From: CBFGTV01 sp965652145
GTDB lineage: Bacteria; Bacillota; Clostridia; Peptostreptococcales; Natronincolaceae
Direction of reading: 5' to 3'
Length of the DNA stretch: 64,000 bases
NCBI GenBank assembly: GCA_965652145.1
Contig: CBFGTV010000004.1
Span: forward strand, 1-64,000
Shown here: piece by piece, positions 16,543-25,239 of the stretch
Layout: every line of letters starts with the position of its first letter
How positions within the stretch are numbered: position 1 is the stretch's first letter
The notes under the pieces: model-generated
What the model was told of the DNA's origin: nothing
What the model saw: only the letters and a program-made list of their open reading frames with translations
The model's database searches: none
Translations under genes and position numbers: made by a program

Positions 16543-17202
16543 TTGAGCAATATTACGAATGAATTTGTTGAAGAATATATACGAGGGCTGCTGCCTGATG
16601 AGGCGGGCCTTTTTAAGGATATGGCAGCGTATGCGGCCGTCCACCATGTTCCTATTGTTCATAAGGAGGTGGCCAGCCTGTTATTGGTATTAACCCAGGC
16701 AATGCAGGCAAAACGAATTTTAGAGGTAGGTACCGCCATCGCCTACTCTACCCTTCTATTTTGTAAGGGGATGGGGCCTGAGGGACATATTACCACCATT
16801 GAGCGAAATGAAGAGATGATTAGCCTGGCCCGGGCCAATATAAAAAGGGCTGATCGAGACAAGCAGGTCAGGTTGCTTCAGGGGAATGCAGAGGAGATTC
16901 TCAAATTTCTTGAAGGAGAATATGATTTAATCTTTTTAGACGGTGCCAAGGGGCAATATAATGAATTTTTAAACGATTGCTTAGTTCGCCTTAGACCAGG
17001 AGGACTTCTTATATCAGACAATATACTTTATAAGGGCATGATTGCTGCCGATGAATTGGTGGTGAGAAGAAAGCGAACAATTGTTAATCGTATGCGGCAA
17101 TATTTAGAGACCATCTGTAATCATCCTCAACTTGATACAAGTATTATTCCCATTGGTGACGGCTTGGCCATAAGCTATAAAAAGCAGGAGGAAAAAGCAT
17201 GA
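16543..17202 (+). CDS. trmR: tRNA 5-hydroxyuridine methyltransferase TrmR (O-methyltransferase)
   Basis: A 219-residue SAM-dependent O-methyltransferase. TrmR (YrrM) converts ho5U34 to mo5U34 in tRNAs. Visible motifs are the SAM loop ILEVGTAIAYSTLLF, the acidic TTIERNEEM, and metal/catalytic DLIFLDGAKGQY and LLISDNILYKG. TTG at 16543 is chosen: AAGGAG is ten bp upstream. A longer TTG frame at 16507 has no site. Its stop overlaps the next ATG by four bases (ATGA). The U32 protein that follows supplies the hydroxylation step, which supports TrmR rather than a generic methyltransferase. Confidence 0.88.
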   Translation: MSNITNEFVEEYIRGLLPDEAGLFKDMAAYAAVHHVPIVHKEVASLLLVLTQAMQAKRILEVGTAIAYSTLLFCKGMGPEGHITTIERNEEMISLARANIKRADRDKQVRLLQGNAEEILKFLEGEYDLIFLDGAKGQYNEFLNDCLVRLRPGGLLISDNILYKGMIAADELVVRRKRTIVNRMRQYLETICNHPQLDTSIIPIGDGLAISYKKQEEKA

Positions 17203-18431
17203 GAAAAATTGAATTACTGGCCCCCGCAGGGGACCTGGAAAGATTAAAAATTGCAGTTCTTTACGGAGCAGATGCAATCTATGTGGGAGGACAGATTTTT
17301 GGCCTGCGGGCAGCGGCTAAAAATTTCACCTTGGAAGAGCTGGCTGAAGGGGTACAATTTGCCCATGAAAGGGGCGTTAAGATATTTGTTACGGCCAACA
17401 TCATCCCCCATAACGAGGACCTTCAAGGACTGCCTAATTATTTAAGGGAGCTGAAGGGAATTGGTGTTGATGCGGTGATTGTTTCAGACCCTGGTACCTT
17501 TATGATTGTAAAGGATACCGTACCCGATATGGAAGTACACATTAGTACCCAGGCAAACAATACCAACTATATGACGGTTAATTTCTGGCACCAACAGGGG
17601 GCCAAGCGGGTGGTCATGGCCCGGGAGCTATCGTTGGATGAAATAAAGGAAATACGGGAAAAAACCCCGGCAGATTTGGAGATTGAAGCCTTTGTTCATG
17701 GGGCCATGTGTATATCTTATTCCGGCAGATGTCTTCTAAGCAACTATATGGCCAACCGGGATGCCAACCGGGGAGAATGTGCCCAGCCCTGTCGATGGAA
17801 ATATCATCTGGTCGAGGAAAAACGCCCGGGTGAATATATGCCTGTTTATGAAGATCAAGGGGGTACCTATATTATGAATTCCAAGGATTTATGTATGATT
17901 GAATACATTCCCCAATTGATTGAGGCAGGCATCGACAGCTTAAAAATAGAAGGCAGAATGAAGACCACCTATTATGTGGCAACAGTGGTACGGGCCTACC
18001 GAATGGCCCTTGACAGCTATCTAAAAGACCCTGAGGATTGGCATTGTAAAGAAGAATGGCTGGAGGAAATCAGAAAGGCCAGCCACCGGGACTTTACTAC
18101 AGGCTTTTATCATCAACGGCCTGATCATAACGAGCATCTTTATTCTAATAAATCCTATGTAAGGAATTATGATTTTATTGCCCTGGTGAAGGAATATGAT
18201 GAAGAAACGGGCATAACCACCGTAGAACAGCGAAACCGCTTCTTTAAAGGAGATCAGGTTGAAATCATCGGCCCCCATCGGGAGGTTATTCAAGCAATTA
18301 TTGAAGAGATGTGGGATGAGGAAGGAAATCTCATCGAGGTGGCACCCCATCCCAAGCAGATTATCAAATTAAAGCTCAATCACCCTACAGCCCCTTTTTA
18401 CCTAATTCGAAAGGAAAGGGCTGAAGAGTAG
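17199..18431 (+). CDS. trhP: Peptidase U32 family tRNA hydroxylation protein TrhP (YrrO-like)
   Basis: A 410-residue U32-family protein. TrhP proteins take part in prephenate-dependent hydroxylation of U34 in tRNA rather than proteolysis. The family core is present: ELLAPAGDLERLKIAVLYGA at the N-terminus, the signature EAFVHGAMCISYSGRCLLSN, and downstream ECAQPCRW, giving four conserved cysteines thought to hold a metal or Fe-S centre. The C-terminal part contains the beta-rich domain with FFKGDQVEI. It is coupled to trmR by a 4-bp overlap. Confidence 0.9.
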   Translation: MRKIELLAPAGDLERLKIAVLYGADAIYVGGQIFGLRAAAKNFTLEELAEGVQFAHERGVKIFVTANIIPHNEDLQGLPNYLRELKGIGVDAVIVSDPGTFMIVKDTVPDMEVHISTQANNTNYMTVNFWHQQGAKRVVMARELSLDEIKEIREKTPADLEIEAFVHGAMCISYSGRCLLSNYMANRDANRGECAQPCRWKYHLVEEKRPGEYMPVYEDQGGTYIMNSKDLCMIEYIPQLIEAGIDSLKIEGRMKTTYYVATVVRAYRMALDSYLKDPEDWHCKEEWLEEIRKASHRDFTTGFYHQRPDHNEHLYSNKSYVRNYDFIALVKEYDEETGITTVEQRNRFFKGDQVEIIGPHREVIQAIIEEMWDEEGNLIEVAPHPKQIIKLKLNHPTAPFYLIRKERAEE

Positions 18432-18442
18432 ATGCGTTTACA

Positions 18443-18491
18443 TCCCTATGTATTTGGAGATACTAATAAAAAAATACATAGGGGTTTTTTT
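18443..18491 (+). terminator. Terminator-like hairpin abutting the PBP start codon
   Basis: A 13-bp stem (18443-18455 with 18472-18484), 16-nt loop, and a T7 run ending one base before ATG 18492. The only Shine-Dalgarno-like sequence for that ATG (AGGGG, 18480-18484) lies in the 3' arm. The hairpin could both terminate the trmR-trhP transcript and hide the ribosome binding site. Confidence 0.75.
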
Positions 18492-20171
18492 ATGAGGAGA
18501 GAAAATAAGTTAGATCAAGAAAAAATAAAAACAAGCCGGATTTTGATTCTGGGGGTTGTATCCAGCCTTATCATCATGGCCCTGGGGGTGAGGCTTTTTT
18601 ACATACAATTTTTTAAGCACGAGCTCTATACAACCGAAGTCAATAAGCAACGCAGCCTGACGATTCCCCTTTCCAGCGGCAGGGGCTTAATTTATGATCG
18701 AAATTTAATCCCATTGACAGATCGAACCGAGGAAACTGTTATTATTGTTTTTCCACAGCTATTTACCGAAAGTGAAGAAAATATGAGCTTTCTTTCGGAA
18801 ATTACGGGTATTTCCATTGCCAATTTGAAGCTTAGACTGCCTCAAGGGGGATATCCGGTGGAGTTTACCCCTAGGGAGGCGCTTGATTGGCAGGATCAGA
18901 GGATTGTTAACACCAGAGGACTCTTTATTATTAATAAACGAAAACGCTACGATCAGCATCATGTATTGAGCCATGTGATCGGTTATATCAGCGGAGTTGA
19001 CAGAAGAGGAATCTCGGGGCTGGAAAAATCAATGGAAGAAATCTTACAAGGCCAGGAAAGCCGGGCCGTTGCAGCCATACTTGATGGAAGAAAACGCCTG
19101 CTCCCCGGTGAGGGCTATCGATTAATAGATGCTTCAACAAAGGAGCAGCACGTCAAACTAACAGTCGATTACCATATTCAAAAAATTATTGAGTCAGCCC
19201 TTGATCAAAAGCATTACCAGGGGGCCATTGTGGTATCGGAGGTAGCAACGGGTAAAATCTTGGCCATGGCCAGTCGACCTAATTTTGATCCCAACCAAAT
19301 TAATCAGCATCTAAACAGCCAGGGGGATGAGCTCTACAATAAGGCCGTACAAATGACCTTTCCTCCGGGGTCAATCTTTAAAATTATTGTGGCTGCTGCT
19401 GCCCTGGAAGATCATCAGGTGACACTGGAGGAGGAGTTCACCTGCACTGGAATGGAAACCGTTGGTAATATTGAAATCAGATGTAATTCCTTCGAAAAGG
19501 GGGGAAATGGTACTTTGAGCTTCCAAGAGGCTTTTGCGAAATCCTGCAACTCCACCTTTATTCAGGTAGGCCAAAGACTGGGGGCCAACCGGATCATGGA
19601 AATGGCCAGGGCCTTTGGACTTGGTCAGCGGGTCGACATTAACCTGGTAGAGGAGGAAGCAGGGTATTTACCCCAAGGCGACCAATTAATCGGGCCGGCC
19701 ATTGGAAATATTTCCATTGGTCAGGGTGAAATAGAGGTAACGCCCCTGCAGATAAACCAGCTTACCCAAATAATTGCCAACGATGGTGTCAAAAAGCCTC
19801 TGACCATTGTAGAGGGAATTATTGATGGACAATATCGCACCCTTCAATCCTTTGACAGAGAGGAAGAGGCCCCATTTTTAAGGGCAGCTACGATTAAACA
19901 GCTACAGCATTTAATGGGTCAGGTGATGGAGTATGGAACAGGTAAGGGAGTGGGAAGTCAGCTAGGGGCCATTACAGCAGGAAAAACTGGCACGGCCCAG
20001 TCCAGCTCCAGAGGAAAAACTGTGCTTCATGCCTGGTTTTCAGGGTATTACCCTAAAGAAAACCCCCAATATGCCATTACGATTTTCATTCAAGACGGAC
20101 AATCCGGAGGAGGAATAGCCGTTCCTCTCTTTAAAGAAATTGTTGAAGCGATAGGGGAGCTAGGTTTATAA
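18492..20171 (+). CDS. Class B penicillin-binding protein (PBP2/FtsI-like transpeptidase)
   Basis: A 559-residue DD-transpeptidase that crosslinks peptidoglycan outside the membrane. One transmembrane anchor lies at residues ~17-38, then the pedestal domain starting with GRGLIYDRN. The transpeptidase motifs are SxxK in PPGSIFKIIVAA, SxN in KSCNST, and KTG in AGKTGTAQS. It is shorter than typical FtsI/PBP2, resembling the clostridial SpoVD/PBPA group. ATG 18492 is preferred; an in-frame ATG at 18432, directly after the trhP stop, would add 20 residues encoded by the hairpin. A terminator follows. Confidence 0.92.
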   Translation: MRRENKLDQEKIKTSRILILGVVSSLIIMALGVRLFYIQFFKHELYTTEVNKQRSLTIPLSSGRGLIYDRNLIPLTDRTEETVIIVFPQLFTESEENMSFLSEITGISIANLKLRLPQGGYPVEFTPREALDWQDQRIVNTRGLFIINKRKRYDQHHVLSHVIGYISGVDRRGISGLEKSMEEILQGQESRAVAAILDGRKRLLPGEGYRLIDASTKEQHVKLTVDYHIQKIIESALDQKHYQGAIVVSEVATGKILAMASRPNFDPNQINQHLNSQGDELYNKAVQMTFPPGSIFKIIVAAAALEDHQVTLEEEFTCTGMETVGNIEIRCNSFEKGGNGTLSFQEAFAKSCNSTFIQVGQRLGANRIMEMARAFGLGQRVDINLVEEEAGYLPQGDQLIGPAIGNISIGQGEIEVTPLQINQLTQIIANDGVKKPLTIVEGIIDGQYRTLQSFDREEEAPFLRAATIKQLQHLMGQVMEYGTGKGVGSQLGAITAGKTGTAQSSSRGKTVLHAWFSGYYPKENPQYAITIFIQDGQSGGGIAVPLFKEIVEAIGELGL

Positions 20172-20180
20172 AATTGATTT

Positions 20181-20225
20181 AAAAGAGCTATATCAGGGGC
20201 CTGTACCCCGGTATAGCTCTTTTAT
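20181..20225 (+). terminator. Intrinsic terminator after the PBP gene
   Basis: A long stem AAAAGAGCTATA.../...TATAGCTCTTTT with an inner GGGG/CCCC pairing; the 3' arm ends in T4, followed by ATTC. Confidence 0.8.
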
Positions 20226-20283
20226 TCATCTAAAAAGTTTCAAAATATTATAAGAATTTGGGCTAAAACAATTCAAAATGTGG

Positions 20284-20339
20284 TATAATGTTTCACAAAT
20301 CATCTAATTCATTGACACTAAATTTCATGATGATAAAAT
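20284..20339 (+). promoter_or_regulatory. Promoter region of murR operon
   Basis: Two candidates: TTGACA (20312-20317), 16 bp, TAAAAT (20334-20339); and an upstream extended -10 TGGTATAAT at 20281-20289 with no good -35. The sequence 20320-20340 (AATTTCAT...ATAAAATT) is an imperfect palindrome over the proximal -10 and may be the MurR operator. Confidence 0.6.
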
Positions 20340-20362
20340 TAAAGTAGAAAAGGGGTTCATTG

Positions 20363-21214
20363 ATGAAAATAGCCACGATAAGATTGAAGGAGTATTTTAA
20401 TCAGGCCAGTGACACCGAAAAGGGAATTATTAAATTCATACTAAGTCATCCAGAGGAAACCGCCAGGATGACAATTCACAGCCTTGCTGAAAAAACGTTT
20501 TCCTCCGCCTCCTCCATTATTAGAATGTGCAAGAAAAATGGATTTGATGGCTACAAGGACTTCACAAAGGCACTGATTTACGAACTGGCAGCAAGAAAAA
20601 ATCATCAGGCCAAGGTGAAAGGGGTCATCAACAAGGCCGACAGCATTCGTGATATTGTCGACAAGGTAACCAACATGAATATTCTTTCCTTAGAGGATAC
20701 TAGAAATTTAATAGATTTTGAGGTGCTGAATGAATGCTTGAGGCTAATTGATGAAAGTGAAAACCTATGTTTATTTGGCATCGGTTCTTCTCTACTGGTG
20801 GCAAGGGATGCCCAGCTAAAATTTCTGAGGGTTAAAAAAAAGAGTTATGTTAGCGATGACTGGCATTCACAGCTTTTAACGGCTAAAAACATGACACCCA
20901 GGGATGTTGGAATTGTCATTTCCTACTCAGGGCAAACCCATGAAATGATTGAATGTTCCAAGGCCATGAAGGAATCAGGGGCCAACACCATTTCCATTAC
21001 ACGATATGCTGCCAATCCCATCAAGGCCCTTTGCGATTATAATCTCTATGTAGCGGCCAATGAGGCTTTGTTTCGAAGCGGAGCCATGTCTTCAAGAATG
21101 TCACAGTTAAATATAATTGATATTTTATATACTGCCTACACCAACCGACAGTATGACGAATCCTTGGAGCTGCTGGTTAAGACCCACATTAGAAAGGAGA
21201 CTAAAGGTGATTAA
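20363..21214 (+). CDS. murR: MurR/RpiR family transcriptional regulator
   Basis: A 283-residue regulator. The RpiR-type helix-turn-helix is at the N-terminus (AEKTFSSASSIIRMCKKNGF, residues ~40-60). A SIS sugar-phosphate binding domain follows (LCLFGIGSSLLVARDAQLKF and IVISYSGQTHEMIECSK). MurR represses murQ/murP until MurNAc-6-phosphate is present; the immediate downstream murQ, overlapping by 8 bp, supports that ligand. ATG at 20363 is used rather than the TTG one codon earlier; AAAAGGGG precedes it. Confidence 0.9.
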   Translation: MKIATIRLKEYFNQASDTEKGIIKFILSHPEETARMTIHSLAEKTFSSASSIIRMCKKNGFDGYKDFTKALIYELAARKNHQAKVKGVINKADSIRDIVDKVTNMNILSLEDTRNLIDFEVLNECLRLIDESENLCLFGIGSSLLVARDAQLKFLRVKKKSYVSDDWHSQLLTAKNMTPRDVGIVISYSGQTHEMIECSKAMKESGANTISITRYAANPIKALCDYNLYVAANEALFRSGAMSSRMSQLNIIDILYTAYTNRQYDESLELLVKTHIRKETKGD

Positions 21215-22106
21215 TTTAAAAAATATGTCAACAGAGCAACAGAATATAAAAAGTATTAATTTAGACAGCATGTCCTATTTAGAGGCCTTAAAGCTGATGA
21301 ATGAGGAGGATGCTAAGGTGGCTTCGGCCATTTCAGAGGTGATCGAGCCCATTGAAAGAACCGTTAGGGTTACTGTTGAGGCCCTGAAGCAGGGAGGAAG
21401 GCTGATTTACGTAGGGGCTGGCACCAGTGGCAGGCTTGGTGTGCTGGATGCGGCAGAGTGTCCTCCTACCTTTGGCACACCGCCTGATATGGTATTGGGC
21501 CTGATTGCCGGTGGAGAAGAGGCTTTCATAAAGGCCGTTGAGGGGGCTGAAGATAGTATTGCTATGGGAATTGAGGATTTAAAAAGGATCAACCTCAATC
21601 AGCGGGATGTGGTGATTGGTATTGCCGCCAGCGGACGAACCCCCTATGTGGTGGGTGCACTGAAATATGCCAAGGAAGTGGGGGCGGCCACAGCAGCCAT
21701 CGCCTGTAACAGACCCTCTGAGGTGGGAAAGGTTGCTGACATTGCCATTGAAATTGTCGTAGGGCCTGAAATATTAACCGGTTCGACCCGACTAAAGGCA
21801 GGCACCGCCCAAAAAATGGTTTTAAATATGATCTCTACCATTTCCATGGTGGGAATTGGTAAGGTTTATAAAAATTTAATGGTGGATGTACAGCAAACCA
21901 ATCTAAAGCTGGAATCAAGGGCCCTTAACATTGTTATGAGTGCCACCGGGGTGGATTATGATACTGCTAAAAATAGGCTGACAGAAGCTGAAGGCAGTGT
22001 TAAGCTGGCCATTACTATGATTTTATTAGGCTGTGATCTTAAAGGCGCCCGGGAAAGGCTAGATGCAGCAGGGGGGCATATACGTAAAACCGTTGAAGGC
22101 CGTTAA
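21207..22106 (+). CDS. murQ: N-acetylmuramic acid 6-phosphate etherase MurQ
   Basis: A 299-residue SIS-domain etherase that splits MurNAc-6-phosphate into GlcNAc-6-phosphate and D-lactate. Family signatures are NLDSMSYLEALKLMNEED, GGRLIYVGAGTSGRLGVLDA, PPTFGTPPDMVLGLIAGG (catalytic region with AVEGAED) and GSTRLKAGTAQKMVLNMIST. GTG at 21207 matches the family N-terminus and has AAGGAG seven bp upstream. A longer frame from 21117 overlaps murR and is rejected. It is translationally coupled to murR. Confidence 0.97.
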   Translation: MINLKNMSTEQQNIKSINLDSMSYLEALKLMNEEDAKVASAISEVIEPIERTVRVTVEALKQGGRLIYVGAGTSGRLGVLDAAECPPTFGTPPDMVLGLIAGGEEAFIKAVEGAEDSIAMGIEDLKRINLNQRDVVIGIAASGRTPYVVGALKYAKEVGAATAAIACNRPSEVGKVADIAIEIVVGPEILTGSTRLKAGTAQKMVLNMISTISMVGIGKVYKNLMVDVQQTNLKLESRALNIVMSATGVDYDTAKNRLTEAEGSVKLAITMILLGCDLKGARERLDAAGGHIRKTVEGR

Positions 22107-22137
22107 AGTCAAATGTTACACCTACCAAGTCAACAGG

Positions 22138-22159
22138 ATGGAAGGCTTAAGCCTCCATT
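22138..22159 (+). other. Small hairpin in the murQ-murP intergenic region
   Basis: The 12-bp palindrome AGGCTTAAGCCT is extended by ATGG/CCAT with a one-base bulge and followed by TTTTG. Possibly an attenuator or mRNA-processing hairpin that adjusts murP relative to murQ. Confidence 0.4.
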
Positions 22160-22214
22160 TTGAAGAACTCATATATATCATTTTTAAATTTATAAGAGAA
22201 AGAGGTGCTTAAAA

Positions 22215-23636
22215 ATGGCTAGTAATCAAGAATTAGCTAGAAAAATTGTTGAACTGGTTGGCGGTAAGGGAAACATCAAATCTGCAACCAATTGTATGAC
22301 AAGGCTACGGCTGCAAATTAAAGATATGGCCAGGGTTCAGATGAAGGAGCTGAAGGAAACAGAAGGTGTAATGGGTGTAGTGGAGGCCGAAACCCTTCAG
22401 GTAGTTGTCGGACCCGGTAAGGCTAAAAAAATGGCTGATATACTGGTAGATGAGCTGGGAATTGCCCCAAATTCAGCCGTAACCGAGGACTGGAAGAGCA
22501 ATAAGGAGAATATTAAAAAGGGCCAAAAGCAAAGCAATCTAAAGCGGGCCTTGGAAACCATTTCTGGTATATTTATTCCAATGATTCCTGCCATCATTGC
22601 AGCAGGGATATTCAATGGTTTGGCCAGCTTGATCGGAACACTGATACTGGAGGGCAACCTGGGCGGTCAATTATGGGAAGCCATCAGACTGCTGTTCTCC
22701 CTCATTGGAACAGGATTTTTAGGTTATTTTGCCATCTTTACAGGGGTTAATGCCGCCAAACGCTTCGGTGCCACAGAGGCCCTGGGAGGTATGGTGGGGG
22801 CCATGTCAATTGCTGCACCCATTGTTGAAATATCACAGCTCTTTGGTCTATATGATGCAGAGGTACCGTTAAACTCAATTTTGACCACCGGTAAGGGAGG
22901 AATTATTGGTGTCATCATTGGTGTTTATCTACTGTCAAAGATCGAGAAGGCCGTTAGAAAAAGAGTACCTGATGTATTAGATTTAATCCTGACACCCATT
23001 TTGACACTGTTAATTACAGCTGTTGCCTTTGTATTTATTATCATGCCAGCTTCCGGGTTAATCTCTGACTGGTTGGTTAGCGGTTTAAGCGTTATTATTG
23101 GTTCAGATAATACAATTGTCAGCATTATTTCCGGCTATATTTTATCGGCACTGTTCCTGCCAATGGTACTGTTGGGGCTGCATCACGGATTAATTCCGAT
23201 CTATGCTATTCAATTGGAGGCCCTGGGCGGTGTATCATTGTTCCCTGTGCTGGCCATGGCCGGAGCCGGTCAGGTGGGAGCAGCCATCGCCATTTATATG
23301 ATCAGTAAAAAGGTTAAAAATGATCGAATGAGGCAAGTAATTGCCGGTGCTTTGCCAGCGGGAATTTTAGGGATTGGTGAGCCATTGATTTACGGTGTAA
23401 CCCTTCCCCTGGGAAAACCCTTTGTTACAGCAGGCTTAGGAGCAGGCTTTGGTGGAGCCTATGTAATGGCCACAAAGGTAATGGCCAATGCCTGGGGGCC
23501 CTCTGGTCTTGTGGCGGTTCCCTTAATGCAGCCTGAAACGATGATTCATTACGTAATAGGGATTTTCATCTCCTATTTGGCAGGGTTCATTATTACCAGA
23601 TTATTTATAAAGGATGCGGATGTGGCCAATGCTTAA
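22215..23636 (+). CDS. murP: PTS EIIBC component, N-acetylmuramic acid type (MurP-like)
   Basis: A 473-residue fused phosphotransferase permease. The EIIB domain occupies residues ~1-85, with the phosphocysteine in SATNCMTRLRLQIKD. The EIIC domain (about ten membrane helices) runs from ~110 onward, with the conserved loop GILGIGEPLIYGVTLPL. No EIIA domain is fused, so phosphate must come from a separate EIIA (Crr-type), as for MurP. Neighbours murR, murQ and mupG support MurNAc or MurNAc-GlcNAc as substrate. The end overlaps the mupG start by 8 bp. Confidence 0.9.
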   Translation: MASNQELARKIVELVGGKGNIKSATNCMTRLRLQIKDMARVQMKELKETEGVMGVVEAETLQVVVGPGKAKKMADILVDELGIAPNSAVTEDWKSNKENIKKGQKQSNLKRALETISGIFIPMIPAIIAAGIFNGLASLIGTLILEGNLGGQLWEAIRLLFSLIGTGFLGYFAIFTGVNAAKRFGATEALGGMVGAMSIAAPIVEISQLFGLYDAEVPLNSILTTGKGGIIGVIIGVYLLSKIEKAVRKRVPDVLDLILTPILTLLITAVAFVFIIMPASGLISDWLVSGLSVIIGSDNTIVSIISGYILSALFLPMVLLGLHHGLIPIYAIQLEALGGVSLFPVLAMAGAGQVGAAIAIYMISKKVKNDRMRQVIAGALPAGILGIGEPLIYGVTLPLGKPFVTAGLGAGFGGAYVMATKVMANAWGPSGLVAVPLMQPETMIHYVIGIFISYLAGFIITRLFIKDADVANA

Positions 23637-24678
23637 TTATTTAGGTGTTTCGGTATATTTATCCACCTTTGAAAAGCAAAAACCGATGCTTAATACCTTA
23701 AAAAATTCAGGGGCCTTTGTCTTTACCTCCTTTCACATACAGGAGGAAATGGAGGGAGATTATTGTTTACGGGCCAGGGAGATGTGCCGTTGGTTAAAGC
23801 AGTACGATTTTAAAATTATTGGTGATGTTTCGCCAAGAACCTTACAGTTCTTTGGCGAGGAAAGCCTGTTGGCCTTTGGGGAATCCTTGAAATTAGATGT
23901 ATTAAGGCTGGATTACGGTTTTACTGATACAGAGACTGCTGAAATATCTAATCATATGCCCATTGCCTACAATGCTTCCACCATAGATGAGAAGCTAATT
24001 AATCAAATGCTGTTAAGTAAAAGGCCTATCTATGCCATGCATAACTTTTACCCCAGACCAGAAACGGGTTTAGATGAGGAATTCTTTAGGAGGGTGAATC
24101 AAAGGCTTACCGCCAATAGCATTGGGGTATGGGCCTTTATTCCAGGGGATGAGCTTACAAGGGGGCCCATTTATGAGGGCCTCCCTACCCTGGAGAGTCA
24201 TCGAAGGCTCCCCCCCTATGTAGCCTTCCTTGACCATTTGATCAATTATGGCGTTCAGGGGGTCTTTGTGGGGGATGTAAGCCTGTCTCAGCAACAATTA
24301 AAGCTGATTACAGCCTATTTAAAAAGTAAAATCATCGAAATCCCTGCGGTCCTTCTGGGCCAACATGAAGGTCTGTATGGCCAGGTCTTTACCATCCGGG
24401 CCGACTCTCCCAGAAGGCTGATGCGGCTTCAAGAATCCAGAGAGTATGCAACCATGGGCCCGGGCCAGGAGCCCGACAATTGTATTCACAGATTAAGGGG
24501 GCATATTACAATGGATAACATTGGCTATCAACGGTATTCCGGAGAAATTCAAATACTGAGGGAAAATTTGCCTCAGGATGATCGGGTGAATGTAATCGGT
24601 TCGGTAGTGCCAGATTATTTACCCATTCTGGATTGTATCAACAATACGCAGCAAATTAGATTGATTTATCCATTATAA
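23629..24678 (+). CDS. mupG: 6-phospho-N-acetylmuramidase MupG (DUF871)
   Basis: A 349-residue DUF871 protein. In Staphylococcus aureus MupG hydrolyses MurNAc-6P-GlcNAc, taken up by MurP, into MurNAc-6P and GlcNAc. The N-terminal TIM barrel includes LGVSVYLSTFEKQ, FVFTSFHIQEE, DVSPRTLQFFG, HNFYPRPETGLDEEFF and VWAFIPGDE; the C-terminal small barrel ends the chain. The ATG at 23629 overlaps the murP stop (ATGCTTAA). The frame upstream from 23614 is internal to murP. Gene order murR-murQ-murP-mupG reproduces the known recycling set. Confidence 0.93.
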   Translation: MLNYLGVSVYLSTFEKQKPMLNTLKNSGAFVFTSFHIQEEMEGDYCLRAREMCRWLKQYDFKIIGDVSPRTLQFFGEESLLAFGESLKLDVLRLDYGFTDTETAEISNHMPIAYNASTIDEKLINQMLLSKRPIYAMHNFYPRPETGLDEEFFRRVNQRLTANSIGVWAFIPGDELTRGPIYEGLPTLESHRRLPPYVAFLDHLINYGVQGVFVGDVSLSQQQLKLITAYLKSKIIEIPAVLLGQHEGLYGQVFTIRADSPRRLMRLQESREYATMGPGQEPDNCIHRLRGHITMDNIGYQRYSGEIQILRENLPQDDRVNVIGSVVPDYLPILDCINNTQQIRLIYPL

Positions 24679-24738
24679 GGAAGTCAGCATATATTTTTCT
24701 AATTTGATATAGATTATTAAAGCAAAGGAAAAAATCAG

Positions 24739-24877
24739 AGCTGGTACCCCGTCACAGTTAAAACTAAAGTGGTTCCCTGGTGACATTTTCAGATTTATGC
24801 GATGAAAGGATAACGTAGCTATATGGAAATGTAACCAGGGAAAACCTGAAATTTAATTGTCATGGGGTACGATAGCT
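24739..24877 (+). ncRNA. Long structured intergenic hairpin (candidate cis-regulatory RNA)
   Basis: A ~139-nt region with nested pairing. The outer arms are AGCT plus GTACCCC... (24739-24763) with ...GGGGTAC plus AGCT (24852-24877), about 19 bp with wobbles. The inner arms are GGTT-CCCTGGT (24771-24781) with ACCAGGG-AA-AACC (24834-24846), continued by ACATTTTC/GGAAATGT (24783-24790 with 24825-24832). The 34-nt apical part contains GATGAAAGGATAACG. It matches no riboswitch I can recognise. It ends 38 bp before the PTS IIB start codon, so it could act in the leader. Confidence 0.55.
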
Positions 24878-24915
24878 ATGAGGGAAGCGATAATCTATTG
24901 TAGAGGAGGAAGAAT

Positions 24916-25227
24916 ATGCTTAAGGTGTTATTAGTTTGCTCGGGAGGGATGTCAAGCGCCATTGTAGTAAAAGCAATCGAAGGGGAATGTGAAAAACAAG
25001 GGATAAAGGCCCAGGTTCGGGCTGTGGGTACAGGTGAATTTGAAGAATTAATTCAGGAAGGCCCATGGGATATAGCCCTTGTCGCCCCCCAGGTAAGACA
25101 TCGTATGGCAGTTTTTGAAGCAGCAGCAAAGGAGGCAAAGGTACCGATTACTCTAATTATTCCCCAGGCATATACTCCATTAGGTGGGCCCATGCTGTTA
25201 CGTCAAATTCAAGATTTGATCAGGTAA
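24916..25227 (+). CDS. PTS lactose/cellobiose-type EIIB
   Basis: A 103-residue phosphocarrier. The phosphocysteine is in the P-loop-like LLVCSGGMSSAIVV at residues 5-18, and the chain ends with the usual PLGGPMLLRQIQDL. It passes phosphate from EIIA to the sugar carried by the EIIC that starts 12 bp downstream. Family members serve cellobiose, chitobiose or lactose. Clustering with nagB/nagA points to a GlcNAc-containing disaccharide, which is inference. Confidence 0.92.
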   Translation: MLKVLLVCSGGMSSAIVVKAIEGECEKQGIKAQVRAVGTGEFEELIQEGPWDIALVAPQVRHRMAVFEAAAKEAKVPITLIIPQAYTPLGGPMLLRQIQDLIR

Positions 25228-25239
25228 GGGGGAAAAAAA

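Noticed and set aside
24679..24915. Known riboswitch (glmS, c-di-GMP, PreQ1, THF types) before the PTS IIB gene
   Set aside because: None of the conserved cores I know is present; only extensive pairing is seen.
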